The notes: generated by a model not told the origin, from the sequence alone. Positions 21,525 to 31,377 are shown, counted from the stretch's first letter. The stretch is DNA of 61,266 bases from Bacteroidota bacterium (GCA_021324685.1 JAJPIQ010000024.1:1-61266); one strand, 5' to 3'. A program made the numbers and translations.

Positions 21525-22400
21525 TTATGCCACTGCTTCTTCCGCCGCCGGCTCGGCATGCTTGTGCATCTCACCGAGCTGCATGCGGACAAATCCCGTC
21601 ACTTTGAGATTGCCCGATTCGGTCAGGAGGTCGGTGATCGTTTTTGCGGCGTCCTTAATAAAGCTCTGTTCGACAAGGCAATTGTCCTGGTAAAATTTTT
21701 CGAGCTTGTTTTTGGCAATGCGGTCGATGATCTCTTCCTTTTTGCCTTCATTACGCGCCTGCGTGCGATAAATTTCGAGCTCTTTCTCGATCTGCGTGCT
21801 TGAAATCTGGGAGCGATCGAGCGCCATCGGGTTCATCGCGGCCACCTGCATCGCAATATCACGCCCTAATGCCACAGCATTCGAACTGCCCGAAATGGCG
21901 ACCAATACGCCCAGTTTTGCTCCGGGATGAATATAGCTGGTGACAAATCCATTCGGCTCGGTGAGCATCTCAAAACGGCGAGCTTCCAGTTTTTCGCCCA
22001 GGCGGCCGGTCTGCGCGCCGACTTCCTCGGAGATGGTAGCTCCGTTCGAAAGTTTCGCGAGCAAAAATTCTTCGTGCGAATTCGCGTTCGCCGCGAGTGC
22101 CGCATCGGCGATCTCCTGCGCAAATTGAATAAAGGACTCGTTCCGAGCCACAAAATCGGTTTCGGAATTCACTTCCGCGAGGACCCCGCGCTTTTTATCT
22201 TCCGAAACACGCGCTGCTATCACGCCCTCTTTAGCAATGCGGTCGGACCGCTTGGCTGCGGATGCGGCGCCTTTCTTTCGAAGGACTTCGATCGCTTTCG
22301 ATTCGTCGCCCTGAGCTTCTTCGAGTGCTTTTTTACAGTCCGCCATTCCGGCGCCCGTCTTATCCCGAAGTTTTTTTACTGATTCTGCCGATACTGCCAT
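21525..22400 (-). CDS. tsf: Elongation factor Ts
   Basis: Nucleotide exchange factor for EF-Tu. The N-terminal UBA-like region (KKLRDKTGAGMADCKKAL) and the conserved EVNSETDFVARNE are present. Start placed at the ATG at 22400 (291 aa), which matches family N-termini; an upstream frame extension to 22433 is discounted. It is separated from rpsB by about 100 bp that contain a perfect palindrome. Confidence 0.96.
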   Translation of the reverse strand: MAVSAESVKKLRDKTGAGMADCKKALEEAQGDESKAIEVLRKKGAASAAKRSDRIAKEGVIAARVSEDKKRGVLAEVNSETDFVARNESFIQFAQEIADAALAANANSHEEFLLAKLSNGATISEEVGAQTGRLGEKLEARRFEMLTEPNGFVTSYIHPGAKLGVLVAISGSSNAVALGRDIAMQVAAMNPMALDRSQISSTQIEKELEIYRTQARNEGKKEEIIDRIAKNKLEKFYQDNCLVEQSFIKDAAKTITDLLTESGNLKVTGFVRMQLGEMHKHAEPAAEEAVA

Positions 22401-22467
22401 ATCAAATTTACCTGTACGACGTGCCTCATGCACGTCCGATTATTATTCTAAAAAAATCCGTTTAAAG

Positions 22468-22491
22468 TAAGGGCGTCCATGGACGCCCTTA
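22468..22491 (-). terminator. Perfect 24-bp palindrome between rpsB and tsf
   Basis: TAAGGGCGTCCATGGACGCC followed by CTTA is fully self-complementary. On the minus strand it comes shortly after the rpsB stop, and a T-run (seven T) lies about 11 bases further on. It could be an intrinsic terminator or attenuator that lowers tsf relative to rpsB. The gap between hairpin and T-run is longer than in a standard terminator. Confidence 0.5.
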
Positions 22492-22502
22492 AACACACCG
22501 CT

Positions 22503-23312
22503 TTATGCTGCTGCGGTAGCCGGCTCGGGCTGAACCGTAGTGAAATCTTCGACTTCAATGCGCCGGCCGCGGCGTTCGAGGTTCATTTCCGGCCTGCCTT
22601 CCTGCGCACTTTCATCGGTACGGCGCGCTTTGGCAGCCGCACGGCCCATATTGATCGCTTCCGCAAAGGCATGCACGAAGAGCTGCACCGAACGCAACGC
22701 ATCGTCATTGGCCGGGATCGGATAATCGACTAAGTCCGGATCGACGTTCGTATCGACCAGCGCGAAGATCGGAATTCCGAGCTTGCGTGCTTCTTCGACC
22801 GCGATATGCTCTTTCTTAATATCGATAATGAGCATGGCCGAAGGCAGTCCGCGCATTTCGACAATACCGCCGAGCGTATTCGTGAGTTTTTCCTTTTCGC
22901 GGGTGAAATCCAAACGCTCGCGCTTGGTGAAATTCTCGATGGAACCTTCTTCTTCCATCTTCTCGATCTGCTGGAGGCGCTTGAGCGATTTGCGGATCGT
23001 CGAAAAATTCGTCAGCATTCCGCCCGGCCAGCGGTCGATCGCATAAAACTGGCCCGAGCGCTCGGCCTCTTCGCGGACCATCTGCCGAAGCTGCTTTTTC
23101 GTAGCGACGAAAAGGAATTTCTTTCCTTCGGCCGCAAGCTTTTCCGCTGCATTCAGAGCTTCCTCTGCCAGCGCCTGCGTTTTCTTGAGGTCGATGATGT
23201 GAATGCCGTTTCGTTCCATGAAGATGTAAGGTTTCATCTTCGGATTCCAACGGCGGGTGAGGTGCCCAAAGTGAGCACCGGAGGCCAGGAGGTCTTCTAA
23301 ACTAACTCGCAT
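22503..23312 (-). CDS. rpsB: 30S ribosomal protein S2
   Basis: S2 family: start [17 protein letters not shown], then [30 protein letters not shown] and the C-terminal [24 protein letters not shown] (quoted in part). Length 269 aa with a charged C-terminal tail. It follows rpsI and precedes tsf, a common order. Confidence 0.96.
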   Translation of the reverse strand: MRVSLEDLLASGAHFGHLTRRWNPKMKPYIFMERNGIHIIDLKKTQALAEEALNAAEKLAAEGKKFLFVATKKQLRQMVREEAERSGQFYAIDRWPGGMLTNFSTIRKSLKRLQQIEKMEEEGSIENFTKRERLDFTREKEKLTNTLGGIVEMRGLPSAMLIIDIKKEHIAVEEARKLGIPIFALVDTNVDPDLVDYPIPANDDALRSVQLFVHAFAEAINMGRAAAKARRTDESAQEGRPEMNLERRGRRIEVEDFTTVQPEPATAAA

Positions 23313-23340
23313 GTCTGTATTTGGTTAAAGGACGATCGAT

Positions 23341-23354
23341 CATGATCGCTCATG
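23341..23354. repeat. Short hairpin CATGATCGCTCATG, also found in a 5S-derived copy
   Basis: The 14-mer CATGATCGCTCATG lies between rpsB and rpsI and is flanked by extra pairing bases (AT on the left, AT on the right). The same 14-mer occurs at 57115-57128 inside a 5S-derived sequence, there with G/C as the next pair. It may be a small dispersed hairpin or chance. Confidence 0.4.
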
Positions 23355-23442
23355 ATTCTCATCCGGTCTCTACGGAGCCTTAGTACGATTCGCCGTAGCG
23401 AACACCGCGTAATTCGGCTGTATCCGTATCTGTGATGTGAAT

Positions 23443-23468
23443 GTAGCGGCGCGAAACCGCGCCACTAC
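23443..23468 (-). terminator. GC-rich hairpin after rpsI
   Basis: GTAGCGGCGCG, loop AAAC region, CGCGCCACTAC form a stem with one mismatch just downstream of the rpsI stop on the minus strand. There is no clear T-run, so it may be a processing or mRNA-stability hairpin rather than a terminator. Confidence 0.4.
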
Positions 23469-23479
23469 GATTAGTAAAC

Positions 23480-23884
23480 TTATCGTTTGGAGAACTGGAA
23501 TTTCTTCCGTGCTCCCGGCCGGCCCGGCTTTTTACGCTCGACCATTCGTGGATCGCGTGTCAAAAGCTCTTCCTTGCGTAAAAGCGGACGGTTCTCATCG
23601 TTCATTTCGGCCAACGCCCGGGCGATCGCAAGACGCACCGCGCCCGACTGGCCCGTGGTGCCACCGCCCATAACGTTCGCGCTCACATTAAAACTACCGA
23701 GCGTATTCGTTACCTTGAAGGGACGAACGACGTCATCGCGGTGGAGCGGATTCGGGAAGAAATTCTCGAACGAGCGGCCGTTGATCGTGATCGTCGAGGC
23801 GGATCCACCGGCAGCGGGAGTTAGAAAAACTCGCGCGACTGCGTTTTTGCGGCGGCCTACGTAAATATCTGCTTGCTTTGCCAA
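23480..23884 (-). CDS. rpsI: 30S ribosomal protein S9
   Basis: S9 family: N-terminal GRRKNAVARVFL, central GGGTTGQSGAVRLAIARAL, and the basic C-terminal end (ERKKPGRPGARKKFQFSKR) that reaches the ribosomal P site. Length 134 aa. Follows rplM by 21 bp. Confidence 0.96.
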   Translation of the reverse strand: MAKQADIYVGRRKNAVARVFLTPAAGGSASTITINGRSFENFFPNPLHRDDVVRPFKVTNTLGSFNVSANVMGGGTTGQSGAVRLAIARALAEMNDENRPLLRKEELLTRDPRMVERKKPGRPGARKKFQFSKR

Positions 23885-23905
23885 TGTCTTAAGTTTTAAT
23901 CTGAA

Positions 23906-24376
23906 TTATCCGATCGTAAACGGCTGGGGGTTCTGTGCCGCGTGCTCGTGTTCGGCCCCGGCATAGACCTTCAATTTCTTGAATGTCTTTACACCGAGCG
24001 AATTTTTAGGCAGCATACCGCGAACAGCCTCGGAAACGATCCGCTCGGGATGCTTCGCGAGGACTTCCTGAAATTTCTCGAAACGGGCGCCACCGGGGTA
24101 CAATGTGTTGTGATAGTACTCCTTTTGCGACATACGCTTGCCGGTCATTTTGACTTTTGCGGCGTTCACAACGACGACAAAATCGCCGGTATCGACATGC
24201 GGCGAGAAGGTCGCTTTGTGCTTTCCACGAAGCAGCGTCGCTACGCGTGTAGCCAAACGGCCGACCGTCTGTCCTTCGGCATCCACCAGGTGCCATTTCC
24301 GCTGGACTTCGTCCTGTTTCGTCGCTCGCGTTTTAAAAACGCCATTTTTATCCGTTGCCACTCGCAATTTCTCCAA
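23906..24376 (-). CDS. rplM: 50S ribosomal protein L13
   Basis: L13 family, 156 aa: RKWHLVDAEGQTVGRLA near residue 26, GKHKATFSPHVDTGDFVVVVN (part), KEYYHNTLYPGG, and MLPKNSLG. The first 20 or so residues are longer than usual but fit an ATG at 24376. It heads the rplM-rpsI unit. Confidence 0.95.
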   Translation of the reverse strand: MEKLRVATDKNGVFKTRATKQDEVQRKWHLVDAEGQTVGRLATRVATLLRGKHKATFSPHVDTGDFVVVVNAAKVKMTGKRMSQKEYYHNTLYPGGARFEKFQEVLAKHPERIVSEAVRGMLPKNSLGVKTFKKLKVYAGAEHEHAAQNPQPFTIG

Positions 24377-24852
24377 ATCTGTTGATAAGTCCGTTTTTCG
24401 GGCGGTCTATAAGCGATGAGCCGTGCGGTTAGTTCCTTTTTTGGCCTGTTCCGCTGCTTCTTAAATGCGTTTTCTTACAACCCAATTTCTTAAAGACTAT
24501 TTTGATTTTGCTCATAAACCCTCTGTTTTCGGTTGTTTTCACCAACTCCGTTTAGAAGTTTATTCTTCATTAGGTTTGCCACCAAATCCGATACAATTAC
24601 ACATCGCACCATTTCCTTACTACGGCGGAGCTTTTTCCGTTAGCCTGCATGTGCAGAGAGACTATAATCCTTCGACTTACATTACCGTCACCGTGGACTC
24701 GACCGCCGGAGTTCCGGGAACTTGTTCGTTAGCCGACTCGGGTAGCGGAGCATCGGCAGTCTTTGCGAAATTTGATTCAATCGCGAATTCCTATACACGG
24801 TGCTATGCGGACAGTCATCCTTCCTGGGAAGCGCACATGGGTCCGGCCAATA
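24377..24852. other. Gap upstream of rplM with a doubtful frame
   Basis: 476 bases between the rplM start and the stop of the convergent-facing MBL gene. It presumably holds the rplM promoter on the minus strand. A 152-codon plus-strand frame (24465-24923) runs through it; it has no signal peptide, no ribosome binding site and no recognisable motif, and its end overlaps the MBL gene. Its middle (residues 50-125) looks somewhat exported-protein-like, so a gene remnant is possible. Confidence 0.5.
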
Positions 24853-26235
24853 TTAATCCAGCCGATACCACTTCCCGACTTCGGGGGCGCTCACGATCAT
24901 GTCTGGGAAGTTTTCGAGGATGAGTTCTCCGAAGGCGGAGATCGCTTTTTCATCGCCGTGCGTGAGGACCACGTGCTTCGGCTTTAGTCGCCGGACGATC
25001 TCGAGCAGTTCTTCGCGGCGAGCATGTGCGCTGAACCGAAAGCGTTCGATGCGGCAACGGACGGGAACTTCGCGCTTCATCGAGCCGAATTTGATCCGTG
25101 TTTCCCGCTGGGCGTGGGAGACCACATAGCCCGGCGTTCGAGGATCGGTATAGCCCACGAAACAGATCGCAAAATGCGCGTGCCGCAGCCAGCGTTGCGC
25201 CAGCAGATAGCTCGCCGTGCCGTCCTGCATCATGCCGCTGGCCGCCATGACGATGCTCGGTTCGCGGAAATATTTGCCGCCAAACAGCGCGTCCCGCCTC
25301 GGAAGCTCCTGCTGTTCGACGTCGGAGGTCTTATCGACCTCGTTCGTGCGCGATCGGCTCGTTAAAAATTGATCGTAGATGGCACTTACTTTTCTTCCCA
25401 TACCGCCGGTATAGATCGGGACCTTGGGAATTTTTCCTTCCTGCATCGCCTGCCCGATCATCGTCAGCATTTCCTGCAACTTGCCAAGGGCAAAGACGGG
25501 AATTAGCACCGATCCATCGGCCGCCAGCGTCTCATTGATCGTCACGATCAGGCGCTCCAGCTCTTTTTCGCGCGAATGTGTCAGGTACGCATCGACCACG
25601 CCGTTCGTCGACTCCGAAACGAGCACATCGATCGGGCCTTCGGGTAGCTGCGCTCCGGCGATGAGGTGCTGCGGGTGGAGCGACGTATCTCCGGTATGGA
25701 AAATCCGCCTCCCGTTACACTCCATCAGGACTCCCGCCGCGCCCAGAATATGGCCGCTGGGATAATAAGTGACCTTGATTCCCGTTCCTGCGGCTTCGCG
25801 AGAAGTAAGTTCCTGGGAGGTCCCCAGTTCGAGGGGACGCATTTTTTGGATCGTTTCCGGCAACGCCAGCACATTATAGAACGGCAGCCGGTCGATCACT
25901 TCCTGCGAATGCTGTTTCGGCAGTAAACTGGCCGAATTTACGAGCATGATCTTCGCCAGTTCGATCGTTTCGCTCGTTGCATAGAGTGGGACGTCCGGAT
26001 AACTTTGGCGAACAAATGGGACGGCACCTAAATGGTCCGTATGGGCATGGGTAATTAAAAAATGATCGACCGGCTTTCCTTCCAACGCTTCGATCGCGGG
26101 AAATGCAGCCCAGCCGGTTTTTTCCGGGTGCAGCCCGGCATCGATCAAGAGGCCGGTGCCATCAAGGCCGTAATAAAAGCTGTTAGCACCGATTTCGCGC
26201 CCGCCTCCGAGCGCCATGAATGTGAATTCCGCCAA
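24853..26235 (-). CDS. MBL-fold / beta-CASP nuclease-like protein
   Basis: 460 aa with the metallo-beta-lactamase motif HAHTDHLGA near residue 60, further metal ligands in GHILGAAG and FHTGDTSL, and a C-terminal HAR-type motif (SAHARREEL) and THGDEKA. Between these lies the beta-CASP region, including ASGMMQDGTASYLL. This is the CPSF73/YSH1-like group of RNA-processing nucleases; cleavage of RNA is inferred from the family. Not a typical RNase J, which is longer. Confidence 0.85.
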   Translation of the reverse strand: MAEFTFMALGGGREIGANSFYYGLDGTGLLIDAGLHPEKTGWAAFPAIEALEGKPVDHFLITHAHTDHLGAVPFVRQSYPDVPLYATSETIELAKIMLVNSASLLPKQHSQEVIDRLPFYNVLALPETIQKMRPLELGTSQELTSREAAGTGIKVTYYPSGHILGAAGVLMECNGRRIFHTGDTSLHPQHLIAGAQLPEGPIDVLVSESTNGVVDAYLTHSREKELERLIVTINETLAADGSVLIPVFALGKLQEMLTMIGQAMQEGKIPKVPIYTGGMGRKVSAIYDQFLTSRSRTNEVDKTSDVEQQELPRRDALFGGKYFREPSIVMAASGMMQDGTASYLLAQRWLRHAHFAICFVGYTDPRTPGYVVSHAQRETRIKFGSMKREVPVRCRIERFRFSAHARREELLEIVRRLKPKHVVLTHGDEKAISAFGELILENFPDMIVSAPEVGKWYRLD

Positions 26236-26513
26236 AACGAATTCCTTATGCTGACCTCCCTTTGTTTGGGAACGAAAATTACCCGTTTCGCGCCAAAAGG
26301 GCTTTGCGCTAAGAGGGCTTTGTTGGACAGAGCGAGTTTCGCTCCATCTCCTGCTTCCTCAACCGCAAAAAACGAGAATTTGCGTTACAAACATTCTAAT
26401 GAAAGCGAACAGTTCGTCCGTTCGGCAATGCTCGTGAATGTTTAACGATTCAGGTGAACGCTTCGCCGCGGCGAGGGAACCGTTGCGAACGCACCACGCG
26501 GCGCATTTGTCTA

Positions 26514-27569
26514 ATGAAAAACGCGATGAGCGATTTTTCTTCTCACTCTGAATTTCGGCCACGCCCGGGCCGTCGGGAAGGCCGCTTGAAGCGCACGCTT
26601 TTCCTGGCAATGATCGCCGGGCAGATCGTGAGTTTTGTCGTGCTCACCCAGGCCCGATACGAAGGCCAGGGCCTGACGCCGATCTACTTTCGGGTAACGA
26701 CTATGAGCGACGTACTGTCGCTCCTGTTCCCGCTTTGCGTTGCATTCCTGCTGATTCTGGCGCTGATTCATCCCGGCCGTATCGGCCGCGCCCGGGCCGT
26801 CAGTCTCGCGATCTTTTCTGGAATTCTCTTATGGCTCGATTTCGGTATCCTACGCACCGCACCCGACGAGTTCACTCCCGAAGCCGCCGTCTTGCTCCTC
26901 CTGGCAATGTTCGCGCTCCTGGCGACGCTCATGACCCGATCTCGTGAAGACCTGGGTACCGCTCGCCGGATCTTCCGCATTGTGCGAAAAACATTAGCCC
27001 TCGCGATTTTTTTGATCGTCGTCGCATTTTTTTATGCGTTCTTTTTTCCGACCTATTCGAATATCGAAGAAATTTCGGCTTTTAATCCGGACGCCGGCGT
27101 CGTGCTGGGTGCTGCGGTCTGGCGGGGCCACGGCCTTGGCGAGCGGCCGAGCCCCGCGCTCCGGGAGCGGATCGATTTAGGCTATGAACTCCTCACCTCG
27201 CATGCGATCCCTCGCATTGTCGTCACCGGCGCCAGCGCACCGGGGGAACTTGCCGAGGCCGAAGTCGCAAAACGGCAGCTCGTAAAACAAGGCGTCGATC
27301 CATCCGAGATCCTCGAAGAGGCCGATAGTCATACGACACTCGAGCAGGTCCGCTACGTCCACGACCAGCTTTTTCGCGGACAGGGATGGGACCATTTCGT
27401 CATTATCAGCGACCAGTACCACCTCGCCAGAGTCTGCGAAATGTGCAAGTTTTGCGGAATGCACGCCATCGGAAGCCCCTCGCACATTCACCAACCGCCA
27501 CTCGATCTCGCCTACTACCGCCTCCGCGAAAGTGCCGCCCTGCTCGAATATTGGTTCCTCGGGCGATAG
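26514..27569 (+). CDS. YdcF/SanA-like DUF218 membrane protein
   Basis: Start uncertain: ATG at 26514 (351 aa) is used, with a GTG at 26454 and an ATG at 26526 as alternatives. Four to five hydrophobic segments fill residues about 28-195. The C-terminal part is a DUF218 domain: VVLGAAVWRG, RIVVTGAS, ADSHTTLEQV, and ISDQYHLARV. DUF218 proteins such as SanA and ElyC affect envelope integrity, but their reaction is unclear. No close operon partner. Confidence 0.8.
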   Translation: MKNAMSDFSSHSEFRPRPGRREGRLKRTLFLAMIAGQIVSFVVLTQARYEGQGLTPIYFRVTTMSDVLSLLFPLCVAFLLILALIHPGRIGRARAVSLAIFSGILLWLDFGILRTAPDEFTPEAAVLLLLAMFALLATLMTRSREDLGTARRIFRIVRKTLALAIFLIVVAFFYAFFFPTYSNIEEISAFNPDAGVVLGAAVWRGHGLGERPSPALRERIDLGYELLTSHAIPRIVVTGASAPGELAEAEVAKRQLVKQGVDPSEILEEADSHTTLEQVRYVHDQLFRGQGWDHFVIISDQYHLARVCEMCKFCGMHAIGSPSHIHQPPLDLAYYRLRESAALLEYWFLGR

Positions 27570-27747
27570 CTATCGTTCCATCTGCCCGCAGTATCCGGCG
27601 AACGACTTCGATACGGAGGAATACATTTCCATACTCGGAATCTTTAATTCCGATAAACCGGCCAGAAACAGGATCAAAAATGTCGAGTTGAGCGATTTAG
27701 TTTTCCATAAGAATCGTACAAAAATCCCATTTTTTTCGATAAAGCAC

Positions 27748-27776
27748 TTGCTTTTTACGAAAAAAACTCGTATTTT
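27748..27776 (+). promoter_or_regulatory. Sigma-70-type promoter of the H1-like gene
   Basis: TTGCTT at 27748-27753 and TATTTT at 27771-27776, separated by exactly 17 bp of AT-rich sequence. The predicted transcript would start near 27783 and carry a leader of about 120 bases before the ATG at 27906. The rest of the 336-base gap from 27570 shows nothing else. Confidence 0.65.
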
Positions 27777-27905
27777 AGGGTGTAGTTAAGTGCTCCGAAA
27801 ACGGCGCCGAGTGATGTGTGAGGGCTTTTTCGCTCTGCTTCTGCCGATTTTGGGCCGTTTTTTAACCCATTTTTGTTCTTGACCATCAACCAGGAGGTAC
27901 CCAGA

Positions 27906-28094
27906 ATGAACCGTTATAAGGAATTGCAGGACATGCTCGCCAGTTTCGAAAAGGATTTCGAGAAATTCTACGACAAGCAGAATAAGTCGGCCGGCACGCG
28001 AGTCCGCAAGGCAATGAACGAATTAAAGCGCAAAGCGCAGGAAATTCGTAAAGAAGTGCAGGAAATGAAGACGACCGAAACGGCTGCGGCCTAA
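27906..28094 (+). CDS. Histone H1-like nucleoid protein
   Basis: Only 62 aa, with a perfect AGGAGG placed nine bases or so before the ATG at 27906; an upstream frame start at 27873 is discarded. The sequence (EKDFEKFYDKQNK, GTRVRKAMNELK, AQEIRKEVQEMK) matches the short Hc1/H1-like family common in Bacteroidota and relatives. It is helical, charged and probably binds DNA in the nucleoid. The strong promoter, strong ribosome site and following terminator suggest abundant expression. Confidence 0.85.
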   Translation: MNRYKELQDMLASFEKDFEKFYDKQNKSAGTRVRKAMNELKRKAQEIRKEVQEMKTTETAAA

Positions 28095-28112
28095 CGTTCC
28101 GAAATTCCATAT

Positions 28113-28163
28113 TCGGCCCGGGCGCGTTCGCAAAGTTTTTGCGTCCCGGGCCGATTTCTTTTT
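28113..28163 (+). terminator. Intrinsic terminator of the H1-like gene
   Basis: TCGGCCCGGGCGC pairs with GCGTCCCGGGCCGA (one bulge) across a 15-base loop and is followed by TTTCTTTTT. It comes 18 bases after the stop codon. Confidence 0.9.
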
Positions 28164-28198
28164 ATAAAAAATCTTCGATGAAATACTAAGAAAATTCC

Positions 28199-30292
28199 AT
28201 GAAATATCTTGTGTTCGCCTTTGTCGTTACCCTTACGATCGCCGGCCCTGCATCGAGCCAGATTGCCTATCCGCCCACGAGGACCGTTCCTCAGGTCGAT
28301 ACCTATTTCGGAACGCAGGTCTCCGATCCCTACCGCTGGTTAGAAAATGTCGATTCGGCAGACGTGCACGCCTGGGTCGAAGCCGAGAATACGGTTACCG
28401 AGCAACAGCTATCCCAGATTCCCTATCGCGAAAAACTCCGGAAACGGCTCGAACAGCTTTACAACTATCCGCGCATCAGCGCGCCGCATAAAGTGGGCGA
28501 CTACTATTTCTTCTTTAAGAATAACGGCCTGCAAAATCAGTCCGTGATGTATCGTCAACGAGGGCTCGACGGCGCGCCGGAAGTATTTCTCGATCCGAAT
28601 ACTTTGTCTGCAGATGGCACCGCCTCCCTGGGCGCGACCAGTTTTTCGCACGACGATCGGTATCTCGCCTATAGCATTCACAAGTCCGGCTCCGACTGGG
28701 AAGAAATTTTTGTCAGGGACGTCGCGACAGGCCGGCAACTTCCGGACCGCCTGCAATGGGCGCGGTATAGTTCGCCCGAATGGTTCCGAAATGGTTTTTT
28801 TTATGAGCGGTACGATGCTCCTCGTTCGGGCCAATACACCGCCTCGAGCGAGTTCCAAAAGATCTATTATCACCGGTTAGGGACGCTGCAATCGGAGGAC
28901 GTACTCGTCTATCAGGACTCGACCCACAAGGACCGCGTATTCGGGATCAATGCGACCGAAGACGAAAAATATATTTTTCTCTATATCAATCAGGGCGGCG
29001 AAATTGGAAATTTAATTTCGTGGAAACGCGCCGATGAGACCGAGTTCCATCCGCTCGTAACAGAGTTTGGATATAACTGCAATGTGGTCGACGCCATCGG
29101 GGACAAATTCCTGATGGTCACGGACGAGGACGCGCCGACGAACCGGGCCGTGCTTATCGATCCCGCGCGTCCGCACGAGTATGAGACCATCCTTCCCGCC
29201 AAAGCCGAGACGCTCGATGGCCTCGGCTATGTCGGCGGCAAAATCATCGCAAGCTATATGAAGGACGCGGCCAATCATGCCTATGTGTACGATAGCCGCG
29301 GACATCTGGAAAACGAGGTCACGCTCCCCGGATTTGGAACTGTTTCCGGGTTCGACGGCAAGCGCGCCGATACGGAAGTGTTTTATACCTTTGCCGGCTT
29401 TACGGCGCCGCCAACGATCTATCGCTATAATTTAAATACAAAATCGTCTACTCTGTTTCATAAGACGGACCTGCCCTTCAACCTCGACGATTTTGTGACC
29501 GAACAAGTATTCTATACGAGTAAGGATGGAACGCGCGTGCCGATGTTTATCGTCCATAAAAAGGATATGGTACGCAATGGGCAAAATCCAACGAAGCTGT
29601 ATGCCTACGGTGGCTTCGATATTAGCCTTACGCCACATTTTAGTCCCTCCATCATTGCATTTATCGAACAAGGAGGAATTTATGCACAGCCGAATATCCG
29701 CGGCGGTGGAGAATACGGCAAAGCATGGCACGAAGGCGGCATGAAACTCCACAAGCAAAACGTGTTCGACGATTTCATTGCCGCAGCCGATTATCTCGTT
29801 GCACAGCATTATACGTCGCACAATAAGCTTGCGATCGAAGGAGGTTCGAACGGCGGTTTACTCATTGGCGCCGTCATGTGCCAGCGGCCGGACCTTGCAC
29901 AAGTTGCGCTGCCCGAAGTTGGCGTCATGGACATGCTCCGCTATCAAAAGTTCACGATCGGCTGGGGCTGGGCTTCGGAATACGGCACGAGCGATGACTC
30001 GCTCGATTTTTCCAACCTCTATCGTTATTCGCCGCTGCATAACCTTCGAGCGGGCGTCCAATATCCGGCCACGCTCGTTTCGACGGCCGACCATGACGAC
30101 CGTGTCGTTCCGGGACATTCGTTCAAGTTCATCGCAACGTTACAGCACGATCAGGCGGGACCGAACCCGGTACTCATCGAGATCGAAACCAAAGCGGGCC
30201 ACGGCGGCGGGAAACCCCTGACGAAGATCCTGAACGAAACCGCCGATCAATTGGCCTTCACGTTTTACCATTTGGGCGTGAACGTGGAATAA
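28199..30292 (+). CDS. Prolyl oligopeptidase (S9A), exported
   Basis: 697 aa with a signal peptide (residues 1-20, cut near ASSQ). The N-terminal beta-propeller begins with the typical DPYRWLEN. The C-terminal alpha/beta hydrolase has the catalytic Ser550 in GGSNGG, Asp in DHDDRV (633-634) and His668 in GHGGG. It would cut short proline-containing peptides in the periplasm. Stands alone downstream of the H1-like gene. Confidence 0.93.
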   Translation: MKYLVFAFVVTLTIAGPASSQIAYPPTRTVPQVDTYFGTQVSDPYRWLENVDSADVHAWVEAENTVTEQQLSQIPYREKLRKRLEQLYNYPRISAPHKVGDYYFFFKNNGLQNQSVMYRQRGLDGAPEVFLDPNTLSADGTASLGATSFSHDDRYLAYSIHKSGSDWEEIFVRDVATGRQLPDRLQWARYSSPEWFRNGFFYERYDAPRSGQYTASSEFQKIYYHRLGTLQSEDVLVYQDSTHKDRVFGINATEDEKYIFLYINQGGEIGNLISWKRADETEFHPLVTEFGYNCNVVDAIGDKFLMVTDEDAPTNRAVLIDPARPHEYETILPAKAETLDGLGYVGGKIIASYMKDAANHAYVYDSRGHLENEVTLPGFGTVSGFDGKRADTEVFYTFAGFTAPPTIYRYNLNTKSSTLFHKTDLPFNLDDFVTEQVFYTSKDGTRVPMFIVHKKDMVRNGQNPTKLYAYGGFDISLTPHFSPSIIAFIEQGGIYAQPNIRGGGEYGKAWHEGGMKLHKQNVFDDFIAAADYLVAQHYTSHNKLAIEGGSNGGLLIGAVMCQRPDLAQVALPEVGVMDMLRYQKFTIGWGWASEYGTSDDSLDFSNLYRYSPLHNLRAGVQYPATLVSTADHDDRVVPGHSFKFIATLQHDQAGPNPVLIEIETKAGHGGGKPLTKILNETADQLAFTFYHLGVNVE

Positions 30293-30333
30293 GAAGGCGC
30301 TGGGTGTGGAATAAGAACGCCGTTCTCGAAATG

Positions 30334-31281
30334 CTAGAACGGCAAATCGTCCTCGCGGGGCGGAAGGGAATCTAAATGCTCGAGCCCGACGTAAAACAGA
30401 TCGCGTTGCGTCTCGATCGCCTGGGTCGTGCGTGGGGTCGAGTGACAGCAGCTCCCGACGAGTACCGCGCCCATCTTCATCCATTCGAGCGTGCAGGCGG
30501 CCATCTGCTCGTCGGTCGAGGCGAGTAAGTTCCAGGAACCGTCCGGCCGCTGTTCGGAACTATTAGGATAGCAACCGAACCAGATGCCGGCGCGCTTCGC
30601 CGTTTTTGCGACCAGGGGCAGCGCCGCCAGCATGGTACTCACGGGCGCACAGTTCAATGCGACGAGGTGCGCACCCCCCTCCTTGATACGCTGGATGGAA
30701 TAATCGAGCGGCGAACCGTCCAGCATCGTTTCCCCGTCTTTGGGAACGATGGAAACCCAGACGTACCGATCGCTCTCCTCTTTTGCGGCCTCGAGTGCAC
30801 AAAGCGCTTCGCGCAGGGTGCTCATCGTTTCGATCAGGATAATATCGACGTGCGCTTCGTCGAGCCAGCGCGCCATCACGCGGTGTTCTTCGATAAGCGC
30901 CGCATCGCTGGGTGGGACCAGGTCCGGCGAAAAACAATCTTCCACGGGTGCGATCGAACCGGCGATCTGCTGTCCGCGGTCCTTCATGCGGCGTGCTTTG
31001 CGTGCAATGCGGACGGCCTTCTTCGTGAGCGCTTCGGCATCCAGGCCCGTATCTTTAAGCGCGCGCGGGTTCGTGCGGAACGTATTGGCGGTCAGAATAT
31101 CGGCCCCCTTCCAGAGATACTCGCGATGCACGCGATAGATTAGGTCGGGATGCGTGATGAGTCCCTTTGCGGTCCAGCTTTTGCCGGAGGTATTGACGCC
31201 GCGCCCTTCGAGTTCCGTTCCCAACGCGCCATCGAGCACAAGCGGCCGAATGCGAAAGGCTTTATCCAGATCGCGCTTCAT
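30334..31281 (-). CDS. Homocysteine S-methyltransferase family protein
   Basis: 315 aa with DGALGTEL near the N-terminus, ANTFRTNP, a central IETMSTLREA, LNCAPVS and the zinc-binding GSCCHSTP near the end; the family needs three Cys, here in LNC and SCC. It is the MetH N-terminal/MmuM type, which transfers a methyl group to homocysteine. The methyl donor cannot be told. Not fused to cobalamin domains. Confidence 0.87.
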   Translation of the reverse strand: MKRDLDKAFRIRPLVLDGALGTELEGRGVNTSGKSWTAKGLITHPDLIYRVHREYLWKGADILTANTFRTNPRALKDTGLDAEALTKKAVRIARKARRMKDRGQQIAGSIAPVEDCFSPDLVPPSDAALIEEHRVMARWLDEAHVDIILIETMSTLREALCALEAAKEESDRYVWVSIVPKDGETMLDGSPLDYSIQRIKEGGAHLVALNCAPVSTMLAALPLVAKTAKRAGIWFGCYPNSSEQRPDGSWNLLASTDEQMAACTLEWMKMGAVLVGSCCHSTPRTTQAIETQRDLFYVGLEHLDSLPPREDDLPF

Positions 31282-31377
31282 GTTCTACAATAAACGTTCA
31301 ACGAGTAACATTGAATTCAGGAATGCCTGGAGAAAGCCTGCTTTCTCTTTGACTGCGCTTGAGCCTTGGAATTGAAG

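Noticed and set aside
24465-24923. 152-codon plus-strand frame
   Set aside because: No ribosome site or motif and it overlaps the MBL gene. Kept only as a doubtful remnant in the gap entry.
30319-30343. GCCGTTCT/AGAACGGC hairpin as terminator
   Set aside because: It overlaps the end of the homocysteine methyltransferase gene and has no T-run.
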